From Alteromonas sp. KUL49 (GTDB lineage: Bacteria > Pseudomonadota > Gammaproteobacteria > Enterobacterales > Alteromonadaceae): 64,000 nt of DNA. The translations under genes and the position numbers were made by a program. The notes beneath the pieces are model-generated. The model was not told the DNA's origin, ran no database searches, and was given only the letters and a program-made list of their open reading frames with translations. Shown here one piece after another: positions 1 to 8,601 of the stretch (position 1 is its first letter; each line of letters opens with the position of its first letter). The DNA lies in NCBI RefSeq assembly GCF_006538345.1, contig NZ_BJKL01000009.1:1-64000 (forward strand), read 5' to 3'.

Positions 1-321
1 GGTGTTTTTTGAAAACCTCGCCATTATTGACCTATAAGGTTAGTAATGACTAGCTTTGCCAGGGAAGTTGTTTTGCTTTCCTGTCGAAGCGGATGCGCAT
101 TTTAGGGATTTAAACGGCCACGTCAACACTTATTTGAAAAAATACACAGGAATTGAACCAAACGTCTATTTAACGCTCAAATGTGATAAATAGTAGACAA
201 CCGATGGGTATTGCTACTAGGATGGCTGTCTAGTTTAGGAACGAACGTCTGTATAAATACCTCAGCTAACCATCATTATTATGAGTAGCTGAAATAATAA
301 ATAAGATAAAAGGTGAGTCCG
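1..321. other. Intergenic stretch at left edge, no gene seen
   Basis: No open frame with coding character is seen in the first 321 bases. The stretch is A+T-rich and holds the presumed promoter and leader of the next gene, but I could not pick a convincing -35/-10 pair. Just before the first gene there is an AGGTGAG ribosome binding site at 311-317. Whether the far left end is the tail of another transcription unit cannot be told from here. Confidence 0.6.
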
Positions 322-1122
322 ATGTCTAAACAAGCTTTAACGGTATCGCGTAATAAAGTACTTTTCACAGCAGCAGTTTTCCTACTGTTGCCGTGTTCCT
401 TTTCCTCTCATGCCATTTCCAATGAAGCTAGTGCGATAGACGAATCCAAAGACTCACAAATGGAAGCGTCGTTCCTTAAAAGACAAGTTGACCAGAACAT
501 GTCTATCAGCCGAGCCATTCGTTCCATCGCAAGCCATTATCCCGAAAACGTTGTTCCACTAGTCGATCTTGCACTAGATACCTACCCAGATAAATATCGC
601 GAGATTATATTCGCTGCGATCTCAGCACAGCCAGCGTCAACTGAGGAAATAGTTCAACTGGCGATTGAGAAAGAAGTTAGTTCGTGCCCTAGTATTGTTG
701 AATTAGCTATTGCAGCGGAACCAACCTACGTTGATTTCGTTGTAAAGGCAGCTGCATTGTCTACACCTGAAGAGCTTGATGAGATCGTTCGCGTGGCAGT
801 ACTCACCCAACCAGACTCTGCGGATACGATTGTTCAGACATTGTCACAGGAACATCCAAATAAGCTTGTTGATATCATGACTACGGCACTGAATACCGTT
901 CCGTTTGTTGGAGAGTATGTAGTTGACGCTTTGTTAGCGGTATTCCCAAACCAAGCCGACGAAGTTGTCGAAACCGCAGTCAGAGAATCTTCTCAAAGAG
1001 AACATGTAGCAAGAATCCTGTCTACAGCGATGCACGCTGGTGTACCTCATGAAAAACTTAAAGAATACGCATTAAGTGCGGGCTTCTCTGAAGCTGAGTT
1101 TCAAGACGCTCTAGAAAATTAG
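322..1122 (+). CDS. Secreted helical-repeat protein, unknown function
   Basis: I do not recognise a named family. ATG at 322 is chosen over GTG at 313 because AGGTGAG lies about five bases upstream of the ATG. The first ~30 residues form a signal peptide (basic start, hydrophobic core FTAAVFLLLPCSF, then SHAIS), so export to the periplasm is likely. The rest, about residues 55-235, is a run of short helical repeats in which proline begins a unit followed by an IV..A pattern, for example PDSADTIVQTL and PNQADEVVETA, spaced roughly 17-35 residues. This suggests an alpha-solenoid scaffold that binds another protein or a polymer; that role is inference. The gene stands alone, 120 bp ahead of the DUF898 gene. 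Confidence 0.75.
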   Translation: MSKQALTVSRNKVLFTAAVFLLLPCSFSSHAISNEASAIDESKDSQMEASFLKRQVDQNMSISRAIRSIASHYPENVVPLVDLALDTYPDKYREIIFAAISAQPASTEEIVQLAIEKEVSSCPSIVELAIAAEPTYVDFVVKAAALSTPEELDEIVRVAVLTQPDSADTIVQTLSQEHPNKLVDIMTTALNTVPFVGEYVVDALLAVFPNQADEVVETAVRESSQREHVARILSTAMHAGVPHEKLKEYALSAGFSEAEFQDALEN

Positions 1123-1243
1123 TTGTCACTGATTAGACGCACTTAAAGTTCGACGAAATATTAACTAACACTCACTGTTTTTTAAGGTAATAGTTATGTA
1201 GGCTATTGCTGTATAAGGGACGTTTTCTACATTTTGAGGGACT

Positions 1244-2422
1244 ATGAGCTCAACTATCGACTATTCTAACTACTCTATCGAAGAACTATTACAAGCGCAG
1301 GAAGCCATTAATAGAGACGCATTTCCAGACAGAGCTGCTGAAATTGATGCACGCATAGAAGCTCTTGTGAAAGCCTCGCCTGAATCAAACGAAAATCAAG
1401 TAATCAGAGAAGCTAATGTAAACTTTACAGGTAAAGCTGGAGAGTTCTTTTCTATTTGGATTGTTAATCTGCTACTAAGTATCGTGACACTGGGGATATA
1501 CTCTGCATGGGCAAAAGTACGAACGCATCGCTACTTTTATGGCAATACAGAGATTGACGGACATCACTTTTCATATTTAGCAGACCCAATCGCAATTTTG
1601 AAAGGGCGTATTATCGCAGCGATACTGTTCGGTGCTTACTTTGCAACGTCAGCACTATACCCAGTTGTTTCGCTATTCCTGTTGTTGATAATTTTTATTT
1701 TGACCCCCTTCTTCGTGGTTCTCAGCTTGAGGTTCAATATGAAAATGACGGCCTATCGAAATGTTAGGTTTTCATTTAGAGGCAACTTTGGTGATGCATT
1801 CGTTTATTTTGTACTGCTGCCATTTGCCAGTGTATTCACTCTTTATTTACTAATGCCATTTGCACTTAAAAAAATGGATGAGTTTTTAGTTGACGAAATG
1901 AATTTCGGAAACGCAAAGTTTCGCTCAGACTTGTCGGCTGGTAGTTATTATATAGCTGCTATTGGTGCGACCTTTTTAGCCTTTGTTATTTTTGGCGTAG
2001 GTATCGCAGGGCTCGGTAGTTACATTTCTTTTGGTGAACAGCAAGCGGCGAGTCCACTAGCCACCGTTGTATTCATGGCACTTTATTTAGTCGTATTTGC
2101 TGTCTCATCATCGTTTTATACCTACAAGATTAGAAATCATATCTACAACACTAGCTCGCTACCTAACGTGGCGACTTTCACCTCTGATGTTAACTTTGGT
2201 GATTTATTAATACTCAGAGTGACTAACCTACTTGCTATAGTGTTTAGTCTTGGCTTGGCTATTCCATGGGTTAAAGTTCGTACTGCAAAGTTTTTTGCTG
2301 ATGCGACTAGAGTACAGATAATGGCTGGTGCAGACGACGTAGTTGCGGGTGAAAGTGGTGATACCAACGCCATTGCGGAAGAAGCCTCGACCTTGTTCGA
2401 TGTGGACGTTGCATTGGGTTAA
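1244..2422 (+). CDS. DUF898 (YjgN-like) inner-membrane protein
   Basis: A 392-residue multispanning membrane protein of the DUF898/YjgN family. After a ~65-residue soluble N-terminus there is the family pattern FTGKAGEFFSIWIVNLLLS followed by TLGIYSAWAKVRTHRYFY (about residues 66-105). A second, diverged copy comes near residues 310-350 (GDLLILRVTNLLAI, then LGLAIPWVKVRTAKFFA), so the protein is an internal duplication. Several hydrophobic segments lie between the two copies. The family's function is unknown. The gene ends 9 bp before an M48 peptidase gene on the same strand, a pairing that is common for this family and suggests the two work together in envelope protein quality control or processing (inference). 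Confidence 0.85.
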   Translation: MSSTIDYSNYSIEELLQAQEAINRDAFPDRAAEIDARIEALVKASPESNENQVIREANVNFTGKAGEFFSIWIVNLLLSIVTLGIYSAWAKVRTHRYFYGNTEIDGHHFSYLADPIAILKGRIIAAILFGAYFATSALYPVVSLFLLLIIFILTPFFVVLSLRFNMKMTAYRNVRFSFRGNFGDAFVYFVLLPFASVFTLYLLMPFALKKMDEFLVDEMNFGNAKFRSDLSAGSYYIAAIGATFLAFVIFGVGIAGLGSYISFGEQQAASPLATVVFMALYLVVFAVSSSFYTYKIRNHIYNTSSLPNVATFTSDVNFGDLLILRVTNLLAIVFSLGLAIPWVKVRTAKFFADATRVQIMAGADDVVAGESGDTNAIAEEASTLFDVDVALG

Positions 2423-2431
2423 TAATTAAAA

Positions 2432-3448
2432 ATGAGTAAAGGAACACTCTATTACAATGGCGGCGTCAAAAGCACTTCTGCCAATTACCATGTGGATGGT
2501 GAGCTGTTAATTTTGGAGTATGATGACGGCCAAAAGGTAGAGCGTCTTCATTCTGAATTAAATATAAAGCCAAAATTAGGACAGTTACATCGAGAAATAC
2601 TCATCGCAGATATTGGCTTGTTGGTCTGTCCACCCACGCCTGCATTCGATCAATGGCTAGATCGTACAGATGGCACATTGGTCTTTGACATGGAGTCAAA
2701 AAAGCGATGGGTGTTAGCTAGCATCGTTTTAGTTCCATTACTGATCTATGGATTATTTGCTCATTTGCTTCCTTTCACTGCAATACATCTTGCAGAGTAC
2801 GTTCCAGCGCCAATTAAGCAAGCAGCCTCACAACAAACACTGGCAGCGTTGGATTACGCGCTACTCTCTGAGAGTGAGCTAAGTAAAAAACAACAAGACA
2901 CGATATCGCAGAGCTTTCGAGAAATCATAAGACAAATTGAAACGGATGAATTGTCGATAAATGTTCAATTTAGATCTTCGGAAGAGATTGGACCCAACGC
3001 TTTTGCGCTGCCAGATGGTACCATTGTCTTTACTGACCAAATAATCGAATTGATGGACTACGACCAGCAGTTGTTAGATGCAATACTGCTCCACGAGATT
3101 GGTCACGTTAAACACAACCACTCTATGAGAATGGTAGCTGAGTCAATGTTCGCCACCATGGCAATCACTTACTTTTTCGGTGATCTTAGTGGTGCAATCG
3201 AGGCCTTCTTTGGTATTGGCACTACCGTTGTGCAAAATTCGTTTTCTCAAGCTCATGAATGGGAAGCGGATAACTTCGCTCTTTCACACCTTAGTCATGT
3301 AAATCGTTCACCTGAAGACTTTGCACAAGCCATGGAGAAGCTCGCTACAATTTTAGGCGACACAGAAAGTGAGCAGAGTTGGCTTAGCTCGCACCCCATG
3401 ATACGAGCTCGTATTGAGAATGCCGAAAACTATACCGAAAAGGACTGA
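2432..3448 (+). CDS. M48-family membrane zinc metalloprotease
   Basis: A peptidase of the M48 (HtpX/Oma1/BepA-like) family. The zinc motif HEIGH is at about residues 221-225 inside LLHEIGHVKHNHS. The third ligand is supplied by the EWEAD stretch near residue 275. One strong hydrophobic segment (about residues 90-113, WVLASIVLVPLLIYGLFAHL) anchors it in the inner membrane, and the peptidase domain most likely faces the periplasm. A further hydrophobic stretch follows the active site. The N-terminal ~85 residues form a soluble domain rich in beta pattern. It is co-transcribed with the DUF898 gene (9-bp gap) and ends 3 bp from the converging TolC-like gene. Confidence 0.88.
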   Translation: MSKGTLYYNGGVKSTSANYHVDGELLILEYDDGQKVERLHSELNIKPKLGQLHREILIADIGLLVCPPTPAFDQWLDRTDGTLVFDMESKKRWVLASIVLVPLLIYGLFAHLLPFTAIHLAEYVPAPIKQAASQQTLAALDYALLSESELSKKQQDTISQSFREIIRQIETDELSINVQFRSSEEIGPNAFALPDGTIVFTDQIIELMDYDQQLLDAILLHEIGHVKHNHSMRMVAESMFATMAITYFFGDLSGAIEAFFGIGTTVVQNSFSQAHEWEADNFALSHLSHVNRSPEDFAQAMEKLATILGDTESEQSWLSSHPMIRARIENAENYTEKD

Positions 3449-3451
3449 ATA

Positions 3452-4852
3452 TTAAGCCTGATCTGCTTGTTGCAGTTGCGCTGTGATTTTAAACAACGCT
3501 AACTCTGCGCGATACACATCTACTTGAGATTCTATGGCTTTCATTCGAGCTTGAATCTCTTTGGTAACTCGCGCGTTAACGACGAACATATCCACATCAC
3601 CTGCAACAAAACGGCGCCTTTCCACCATAGCTAACTCACCGGCGACTCGTGCAGTTTCCTCTAACAACGCGGCTACCTTGGTTGCTTGCTGCCAATTCAC
3701 AACTGCTTGCTCAAACTCTTGAATTAACCGTTCTTGTGCTACTTGCGCGGTTAGTTCAACTTCATTCTGTTGAGACTGATTACGTCGGACCTCCGCTTCC
3801 GCTTTTCTATTACCAAGAGTGTAGGAGAATGTGAGGCCTACTTTACTCTCTGTACCTTCCAGTGAGAGAGGGCCCGAGCCAATATCTCTTGATAGCGAAA
3901 CTTTGGCATCTAGCATAGGAAGTAGTTCACTTTGTACCAATGCCCCTTTATTCTCTAGCTCCGATTGCTTGATTCTTAGAGAGAGCAATGATGGGTGTGT
4001 CTCTAATGAACGCTTTAGTTCGGCCACTGCGATATTATTTACCGCGTAAGGCCAATCTATATCTGCGATAAAATCAGGGTCAAAGTCGAGAGCTCTCCCT
4101 TGTGAATCTCGCCAGAAGAAAGACAATGCACGAGCAGATGTTAACTTCTTTTGCTCAAGCTTGGCGAGCAGTGCGGTTTGCTCTAGTAGCGTAGATTGAA
4201 ACTCGACAAGCGCGACTTCAGCCAGATCGCCGGATCTAACGCGAGTTGCTAGCGCTATTTCTTGTTCTCTAATTACCGCGATTTGAGAACGCAACGCTCT
4301 CTCTTGCGCAGCACTCTCATACCAAGCAAGGTAGTTGTATAGCCCCTCTGATAAGAAACTGTTCATTGAATATTGAATGTAGGCACCCGCCTGAGCACGT
4401 TCTAACTCAGCATTCAATAAACCAGTGCGTCGCTTATCAGCCTCACGATTTCGCAGTAGTGCGAACGACATGCCCACACTTGCCTCTCCACCGCTCAGCG
4501 TTCGATATTGCTCTTCGTAAACAGGGAAATCGCCCTCGGAAATTCGATATGACGAGAACACCTTGGCATTCATCGTACTTAAGGGCTGAACGTAACGTTG
4601 CTCTAAGCTTGCTCCGTCATAGTATCCGCTTACCCTTGCTCCAAAATCTTGCTCTATCGTCGGGTCAAAGGCACTTTGTGCTATATCTAACGAAGAATCG
4701 GCTTGAACGACTTTCTCTTCCAACGCAAAAACATAAGGGTGATGTCTTGTCATTGAATTAACGAGTTCTGATACCGTCGGGGCTGAGTGAGCAGGTTGAC
4801 ACAAGCATGCTAACCCACTCAAAACAATGATTAAACACGTCTTATTTGTCAC
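3452..4852 (-). CDS. TolC-family outer-membrane efflux/secretion channel
   Basis: A 466-residue outer-membrane factor. A signal peptide (CLIIVLSGLACLCQPAHSA) is followed by PTVSELVNSMTRHHPYV, the usual start of mature TolC-like proteins. The remainder has the long amphipathic helices (for example LAEVALVEFQSTLLEQTALLA) and duplicated layout of the family. It is the last gene of a three-gene operon with an ABC protein and a HlyD-type adaptor; its start overlaps the adaptor stop by 4 bp, so translation is coupled. It would form the outer-membrane channel of a tripartite exporter. The substrate is not evident. Confidence 0.87.
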   Translation of the reverse strand: MTNKTCLIIVLSGLACLCQPAHSAPTVSELVNSMTRHHPYVFALEEKVVQADSSLDIAQSAFDPTIEQDFGARVSGYYDGASLEQRYVQPLSTMNAKVFSSYRISEGDFPVYEEQYRTLSGGEASVGMSFALLRNREADKRRTGLLNAELERAQAGAYIQYSMNSFLSEGLYNYLAWYESAAQERALRSQIAVIREQEIALATRVRSGDLAEVALVEFQSTLLEQTALLAKLEQKKLTSARALSFFWRDSQGRALDFDPDFIADIDWPYAVNNIAVAELKRSLETHPSLLSLRIKQSELENKGALVQSELLPMLDAKVSLSRDIGSGPLSLEGTESKVGLTFSYTLGNRKAEAEVRRNQSQQNEVELTAQVAQERLIQEFEQAVVNWQQATKVAALLEETARVAGELAMVERRRFVAGDVDMFVVNARVTKEIQARMKAIESQVDVYRAELALFKITAQLQQADQA

Positions 4853-5907
4853 TTTTGCTCCACCGATGCAAGTGTAGATGACTCGTCTGTAAGTGATAGC
4901 GCCGCCGTGCTCTTCGGTGGGAAATTATTTAATTGACGCCAAAGCTCATATCCCAATCTGACTTCCTCGAGTAGAATCCACGCTTTTACGCGGCTTCCGA
5001 GCCTTGCTACAGACTCAGCGGGCCAAGGAATATCGTCACTATCAGGCTTCAACCACACCGTAAATGCACCTGACGCTGCCGCAACAGGTTCTACGTAGAC
5101 CACTTCCGCGCCGAACGTTCCTATTGAGCTTCCAGGCCAACCACTAAACTGAAACACCGGCCAGCCTTCGAATTGCAGCCTAGCTTTGGCTCCCGGCTTA
5201 ACTAATGGTGCGTCTAAACCACTAATTGTCACTTGTACATGTCTTTGAACGCCACTTGGAATGAACTGCGCTAGCTCTGTTCCCGCTTTTACAAAGGTTG
5301 ACATTCCACTCGAAAAAAGTCGAACCACTGTACCGTCGACCGGAGCGACCTTAGTTTGAGTTGATTGACGAGACAAAGACATACTTACTTCGTTGATATC
5401 AGAAACCGCACTGGCGACTTTCGCTTTCAACTCCTGCACTTTTATCTGAGCATCTTCCACCTGTTTACGTGAAACTAGGCCCTCTTGCTGTAACGCCATT
5501 TGTCGATTTAGGTTGTTCTCTGCATTTTGAAGCGCAACCTCGTTGGCTTCTCTCAACTGTCTTGCCGCAGATAGCTGAGACTCTAACTTTTCCAATCTCT
5601 CACTATCAACGTCGATCAGAGTAACAATTGGGTCTCCTTGACGCACCATCATCCCCTCTCTGACATGCCACGTTTTTATCTGTCCATCCAGAAGGGCCGA
5701 AATGGCTTGTGTACGGTCTAATGGATCAAGTGAATTGACCTTTCCAGCGCCCTGAGCAGTTTGAACCCAAGGGGTAAACCAAAGCGTCAGACCAGCCGCT
5801 AAAATCAAAACAGTAATAAGCCAACATATTACCAGGTGTAGTTTGGGCATAGGCTGTGAATTCAGCGTAGTTACCTTTGCCATAAATTTACGTTCAGCAC
5901 TATTCAC
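4849..5907 (-). CDS. HlyD-type periplasmic adaptor (membrane fusion protein)
   Basis: A 352-residue membrane fusion protein. One transmembrane helix lies at about residues 24-46 (LVICWLITVLILAAGLTLWF). It is followed by a split biotinyl-lipoyl half-domain (DGQIKTWHVREGMMVRQGDPIVTL), a coiled-coil hairpin (about residues 115-185), and the second lipoyl half (TKVAPVDGTVVRLFSSGMST), then beta-barrel domains. It links an inner-membrane transporter to the TolC-like channel encoded next. It is shorter than type I secretion HlyD proteins, because its hairpin is short. It overlaps both neighbours by 4 bp, so the three genes are tightly coupled. Confidence 0.87.
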   Translation of the reverse strand: MNSAERKFMAKVTTLNSQPMPKLHLVICWLITVLILAAGLTLWFTPWVQTAQGAGKVNSLDPLDRTQAISALLDGQIKTWHVREGMMVRQGDPIVTLIDVDSERLEKLESQLSAARQLREANEVALQNAENNLNRQMALQQEGLVSRKQVEDAQIKVQELKAKVASAVSDINEVSMSLSRQSTQTKVAPVDGTVVRLFSSGMSTFVKAGTELAQFIPSGVQRHVQVTISGLDAPLVKPGAKARLQFEGWPVFQFSGWPGSSIGTFGAEVVYVEPVAAASGAFTVWLKPDSDDIPWPAESVARLGSRVKAWILLEEVRLGYELWRQLNNFPPKSTAALSLTDESSTLASVEQK

Positions 5908-7565
5908 TGTTCGCTCTCCCTCTTTGATATCTCAGTGGTATCGTGCAGTCGAATGATCCCGTCTAGGCATTCATTATCTGGCGTATTCGAAAAATACAGA
6001 ATAGTAAAGGGTACTGCTTCTAGTCGCTTCATTAGTGTTATACGAAGCTTATAGGGAATTGCATCAAAATGTTGATTGATTAACAGGACTTTTGGTTTTG
6101 CCAAAATTGCCGCCGCCAATTTGAGCAGTAAGAATTCCAAAGGTTGAAGTGGAGAACCCAGGACCGAGATTTTAGTGTTGAGATGCTCAGGTAAACTGTC
6201 TACTACACCATGTAGCTCAACAAGGCTCAGAGCTTCTCTTATTTCTGTATGGGTAGCTTTTGGCGCAGCCAATCGCAAGTAAGACTCGATACTTACCTCA
6301 ACAACAAGTGATCTATCTAAGGTTGTTATTACTTGACGTAAATCATGAGTTTCGTAGTCGTAAAGGTTTAAATCGCCTAGCAGTATCTCTCCTTGTTTCG
6401 GCTTCTCATAGCGTTTAAGTAGACCCACCAGCTGTTTTTGAATCCAACTTTTCTCCGTAAGGACAAAGTACTTACTTCCTGAGGCTAGTGTTAAGTCCAA
6501 TGAGCAACTGTCGCTCATATGGGTCATGTTGATATTTTTGAACTCCAAGGTTGAAGACTCTGGCACTTGTGAAGTTGTGACTTGATCTTCTTCTTCTTGA
6601 GGGATTACCATCGCGGATCCGATTTTGTCTGCCGCACCATACAATTCGTAATACAGCTTTAGGTATTGACTAAATCGGGACAACCCCCAGAAAACCGCTG
6701 ACATAATGAGCTCAGCTGCGACAAGCTGGCCAATAGACAACTGACCTTGAACAACCAATACACCACCAATCCCAAGTAGAGCGGCACTTGCAACAGCATA
6801 AAGAAGTAAAAACATCACCGCTTGCGAAAAAGTGTACTTGAAATGGTTTCGATGCTTTTTAAGGTATGTGGCAATAAACTCGTCAGTGCTTCGACCTGCA
6901 TACTCCATGTGACTCGAAGACTTAAAAAATTCATGAGCAGCCGCAATATCATTCAACCATTTTGCAGTGTTGTATTTCGCATGGGAAAGCTCGATGGCAG
7001 AGCGCTTAGCGCCCCTACCCCAAATTTTCCAAATGCCATACATAACTAAAATAATAACTAGGTTAAAAGCAAACAGTGCTGGGTGATAAAAAGAAACGAG
7101 CGTAAAGCCAACCAATAGCTGAAGAACCACTGCAAAACCGTCAACCATGAGTGCTGGAATATTTTTCTGTAACGTCATGATATCGAAATAGCGCTGAGTA
7201 ATAGTGGTGTTTCGGCGACCTTCAAAGAAACTATGTGGAGCCATAATTGTTTTGAGACTGAACCCCGCCGTTAAGCGCGCATAGACTTTTCTCTCGTAGT
7301 GCTCCATCACCCTCATACGCAATGCACTAAAAATCCCTGAGAGAAATAGCGTTCCGAACAACACTACCGACAGTATGATAACCGCTCGCGTAGAACCAAT
7401 GTTGGCAATACTATTAATCAAGGTTTGTACCGCGATAGGTACAGCCAAAGTAAGTAAGCTAATTGCCAAACCGTAGGCAATTGCAACAGTGAAGAAACCT
7501 GTTTCCGGTTTTAGTAGGCCAAGAAGGGTTTTCTTGGCGGCAACCAAATCAATCGTTTTTTCCAT
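5904..7565 (-). CDS. ABC exporter-like protein with degenerate ATPase domain
   Basis: A 553-residue protein laid out like a type I exporter half-transporter. A transmembrane domain (about residues 1-320) has six hydrophobic segments and the SIGQLVAAELIMSAVFWG stretch seen in PrtD/LapB-like proteins. A nucleotide-binding-like domain follows (about 335-540). The fold order of that domain is kept (PKQGEILLGDLNLYDY, then DLRQVITTLDRS, then PKVLLINQHFD). However, the Walker A position reads VLTEKSWIQKQLV with no GxxGxGK[ST]. The Walker B end reads LLINQHFD with no catalytic Glu, the LSGGQ signature is absent (LGSPLQPLEFLL), and the H-loop histidine is gone (YFSNTPDNE). It should not hydrolyse ATP by the usual route. 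The frame is intact, so this is not simple decay. Confidence 0.85.
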   Translation of the reverse strand: MEKTIDLVAAKKTLLGLLKPETGFFTVAIAYGLAISLLTLAVPIAVQTLINSIANIGSTRAVIILSVVLFGTLFLSGIFSALRMRVMEHYERKVYARLTAGFSLKTIMAPHSFFEGRRNTTITQRYFDIMTLQKNIPALMVDGFAVVLQLLVGFTLVSFYHPALFAFNLVIILVMYGIWKIWGRGAKRSAIELSHAKYNTAKWLNDIAAAHEFFKSSSHMEYAGRSTDEFIATYLKKHRNHFKYTFSQAVMFLLLYAVASAALLGIGGVLVVQGQLSIGQLVAAELIMSAVFWGLSRFSQYLKLYYELYGAADKIGSAMVIPQEEEDQVTTSQVPESSTLEFKNINMTHMSDSCSLDLTLASGSKYFVLTEKSWIQKQLVGLLKRYEKPKQGEILLGDLNLYDYETHDLRQVITTLDRSLVVEVSIESYLRLAAPKATHTEIREALSLVELHGVVDSLPEHLNTKISVLGSPLQPLEFLLLKLAAAILAKPKVLLINQHFDAIPYKLRITLMKRLEAVPFTILYFSNTPDNECLDGIIRLHDTTEISKRESEQ

Positions 7566-7624
7566 ATCTTGCTAGTCTCTGCCCGAAAAGGTTTAAAAAA
7601 AGAACGCATATAAGGTACACAACA

Positions 7625-7649
7625 AATAACAACGATAAAATCTGTTATT
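7625..7649. promoter_or_regulatory. Spaced inverted repeat, likely LysR operator
   Basis: In the 115-bp gap between the divergent exporter operon and the LysR gene, AATAACA (7625-7631) and TGTTATT (7643-7649) form a perfect 7-bp inverted repeat with an 11-bp spacer. This fits the dyad, T-N11-A-centred sites bound by LysR-type regulators. The location suggests that the adjacent regulator controls both itself and the exporter operon (inference). Confidence 0.5.
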
Positions 7650-7680
7650 ATCTTATCTAACACTCGAAAAAAACTTATTT

Positions 7681-8571
7681 ATGCATCATTTAAACTACCA
7701 CCATCTTTACTACTTTTATCTCGTAGCTAGAGAAGGAAGTATAGCGAAGGCAGCATCTTTACTACACGTAACCCCTCAAACCGTCAGCGGTCAGCTTGCT
7801 AAGTTTGAGGAAAACCTAGGTTATTCTTTATTTGACCGAATAAACAAGCGATTGTTTTTAAATAGCAAAGGCAAACTTGCATATCAACATGCTACAGAGA
7901 TTTTCCACAAAGGGAATCAACTATCTGAATTATTACGTACAGAACATGAACATACCTCAAGAGAATTTGTTATTGGCATAACGAATGGTATCCCCAAGGT
8001 ACTTTTCTACGACTTTGTGCACAGTACCATGCGGAAACACCGCAACGTTAAATACGTCATAAAAGAAGGTAGCTTCGACTCACTATTGAAGGAACTCGCC
8101 ATAAATGCATTAGATTTCATCATTTCTGACTGTGGTATCGCACCAGGAAAGCACATCAGTGCTAACAGTTATTTTTTGGGTGAATCACACATCAGCTTCT
8201 TTGCAAAAAATAAGCTCGGTGAAGCTCAAGCGTTTCCGGAATGCTTAAATGAGATGGCGCTACTCTTTCCGGGCGACACCTCAGGTATTCACCGCGGACT
8301 CCTTAGTTGGCTAGAAGCGGAACAGCTATACCCAACAATACTTGCAGAATTTGACGACAGTGCCTTACTCAAACTGTTCGGAAGCGAAGATTTTGGTGTA
8401 TTTTGTGCGCCCTCAGCGATTGCTGAACACGTAGAGGCGCAATATCAGGTGCATTGTATTGGCCAAGTGACGAGTGTCAGCGAAAGATACTATGCGATAA
8501 CAGGAAAAAGTAGAGCAGCTTATTCAGTGGGAGAAGAAATTATTGAAGCGTCTAGGAAAGTGTTGAGTTAG
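7681..8571 (+). CDS. LysR-type transcriptional regulator, NhaR-like
   Basis: A 296-residue LysR-family regulator. The winged helix-turn-helix is residues ~1-60 (HLNYHHLYYFYLVAREGSIA, then AKAASLLHVTPQTVSGQL), which closely resembles NhaR, the activator of Na+/H+ antiporter genes in E. coli. Residues ~95-290 form the effector-binding domain. No antiporter gene is next to it. Instead it is divergent from the ABC/HlyD/TolC-like operon with a dyad repeat between them, so that operon is the most likely target. The stop codon sits in the loop of a perfect hairpin. Confidence 0.85.
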   Translation: MHHLNYHHLYYFYLVAREGSIAKAASLLHVTPQTVSGQLAKFEENLGYSLFDRINKRLFLNSKGKLAYQHATEIFHKGNQLSELLRTEHEHTSREFVIGITNGIPKVLFYDFVHSTMRKHRNVKYVIKEGSFDSLLKELAINALDFIISDCGIAPGKHISANSYFLGESHISFFAKNKLGEAQAFPECLNEMALLFPGDTSGIHRGLLSWLEAEQLYPTILAEFDDSALLKLFGSEDFGVFCAPSAIAEHVEAQYQVHCIGQVTSVSERYYAITGKSRAAYSVGEEIIEASRKVLS

Positions 8572-8586
8572 TACTCAACACTTTCC
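8555..8586 (+). terminator. Perfect 14-bp hairpin at the lysR stop codon
   Basis: GGAAAGTGTTGAGT (8555-8568) pairs perfectly with 8573-8586 around a 4-nt loop that contains most of the lysR TAG stop. The lysR gene converges on ugd here with only 30 bp between stops, so the hairpin probably ends transcripts from both sides. The following tract is only CTTT, so it is a weak rho-independent terminator by the standard rule. Confidence 0.55.
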
Positions 8587-8601
8587 CTTTGGATCTTATA
8601 A

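Noticed and set aside
1..321. End of an rRNA or tRNA gene at the left edge
   Set aside because: No conserved rRNA stretch or tRNA cloverleaf could be recognised.
4366..4761. A 131-residue plus-strand frame inside the TolC-like gene
   Set aside because: It is antisense to a clear gene, has no ribosome binding site and no recognisable motif.
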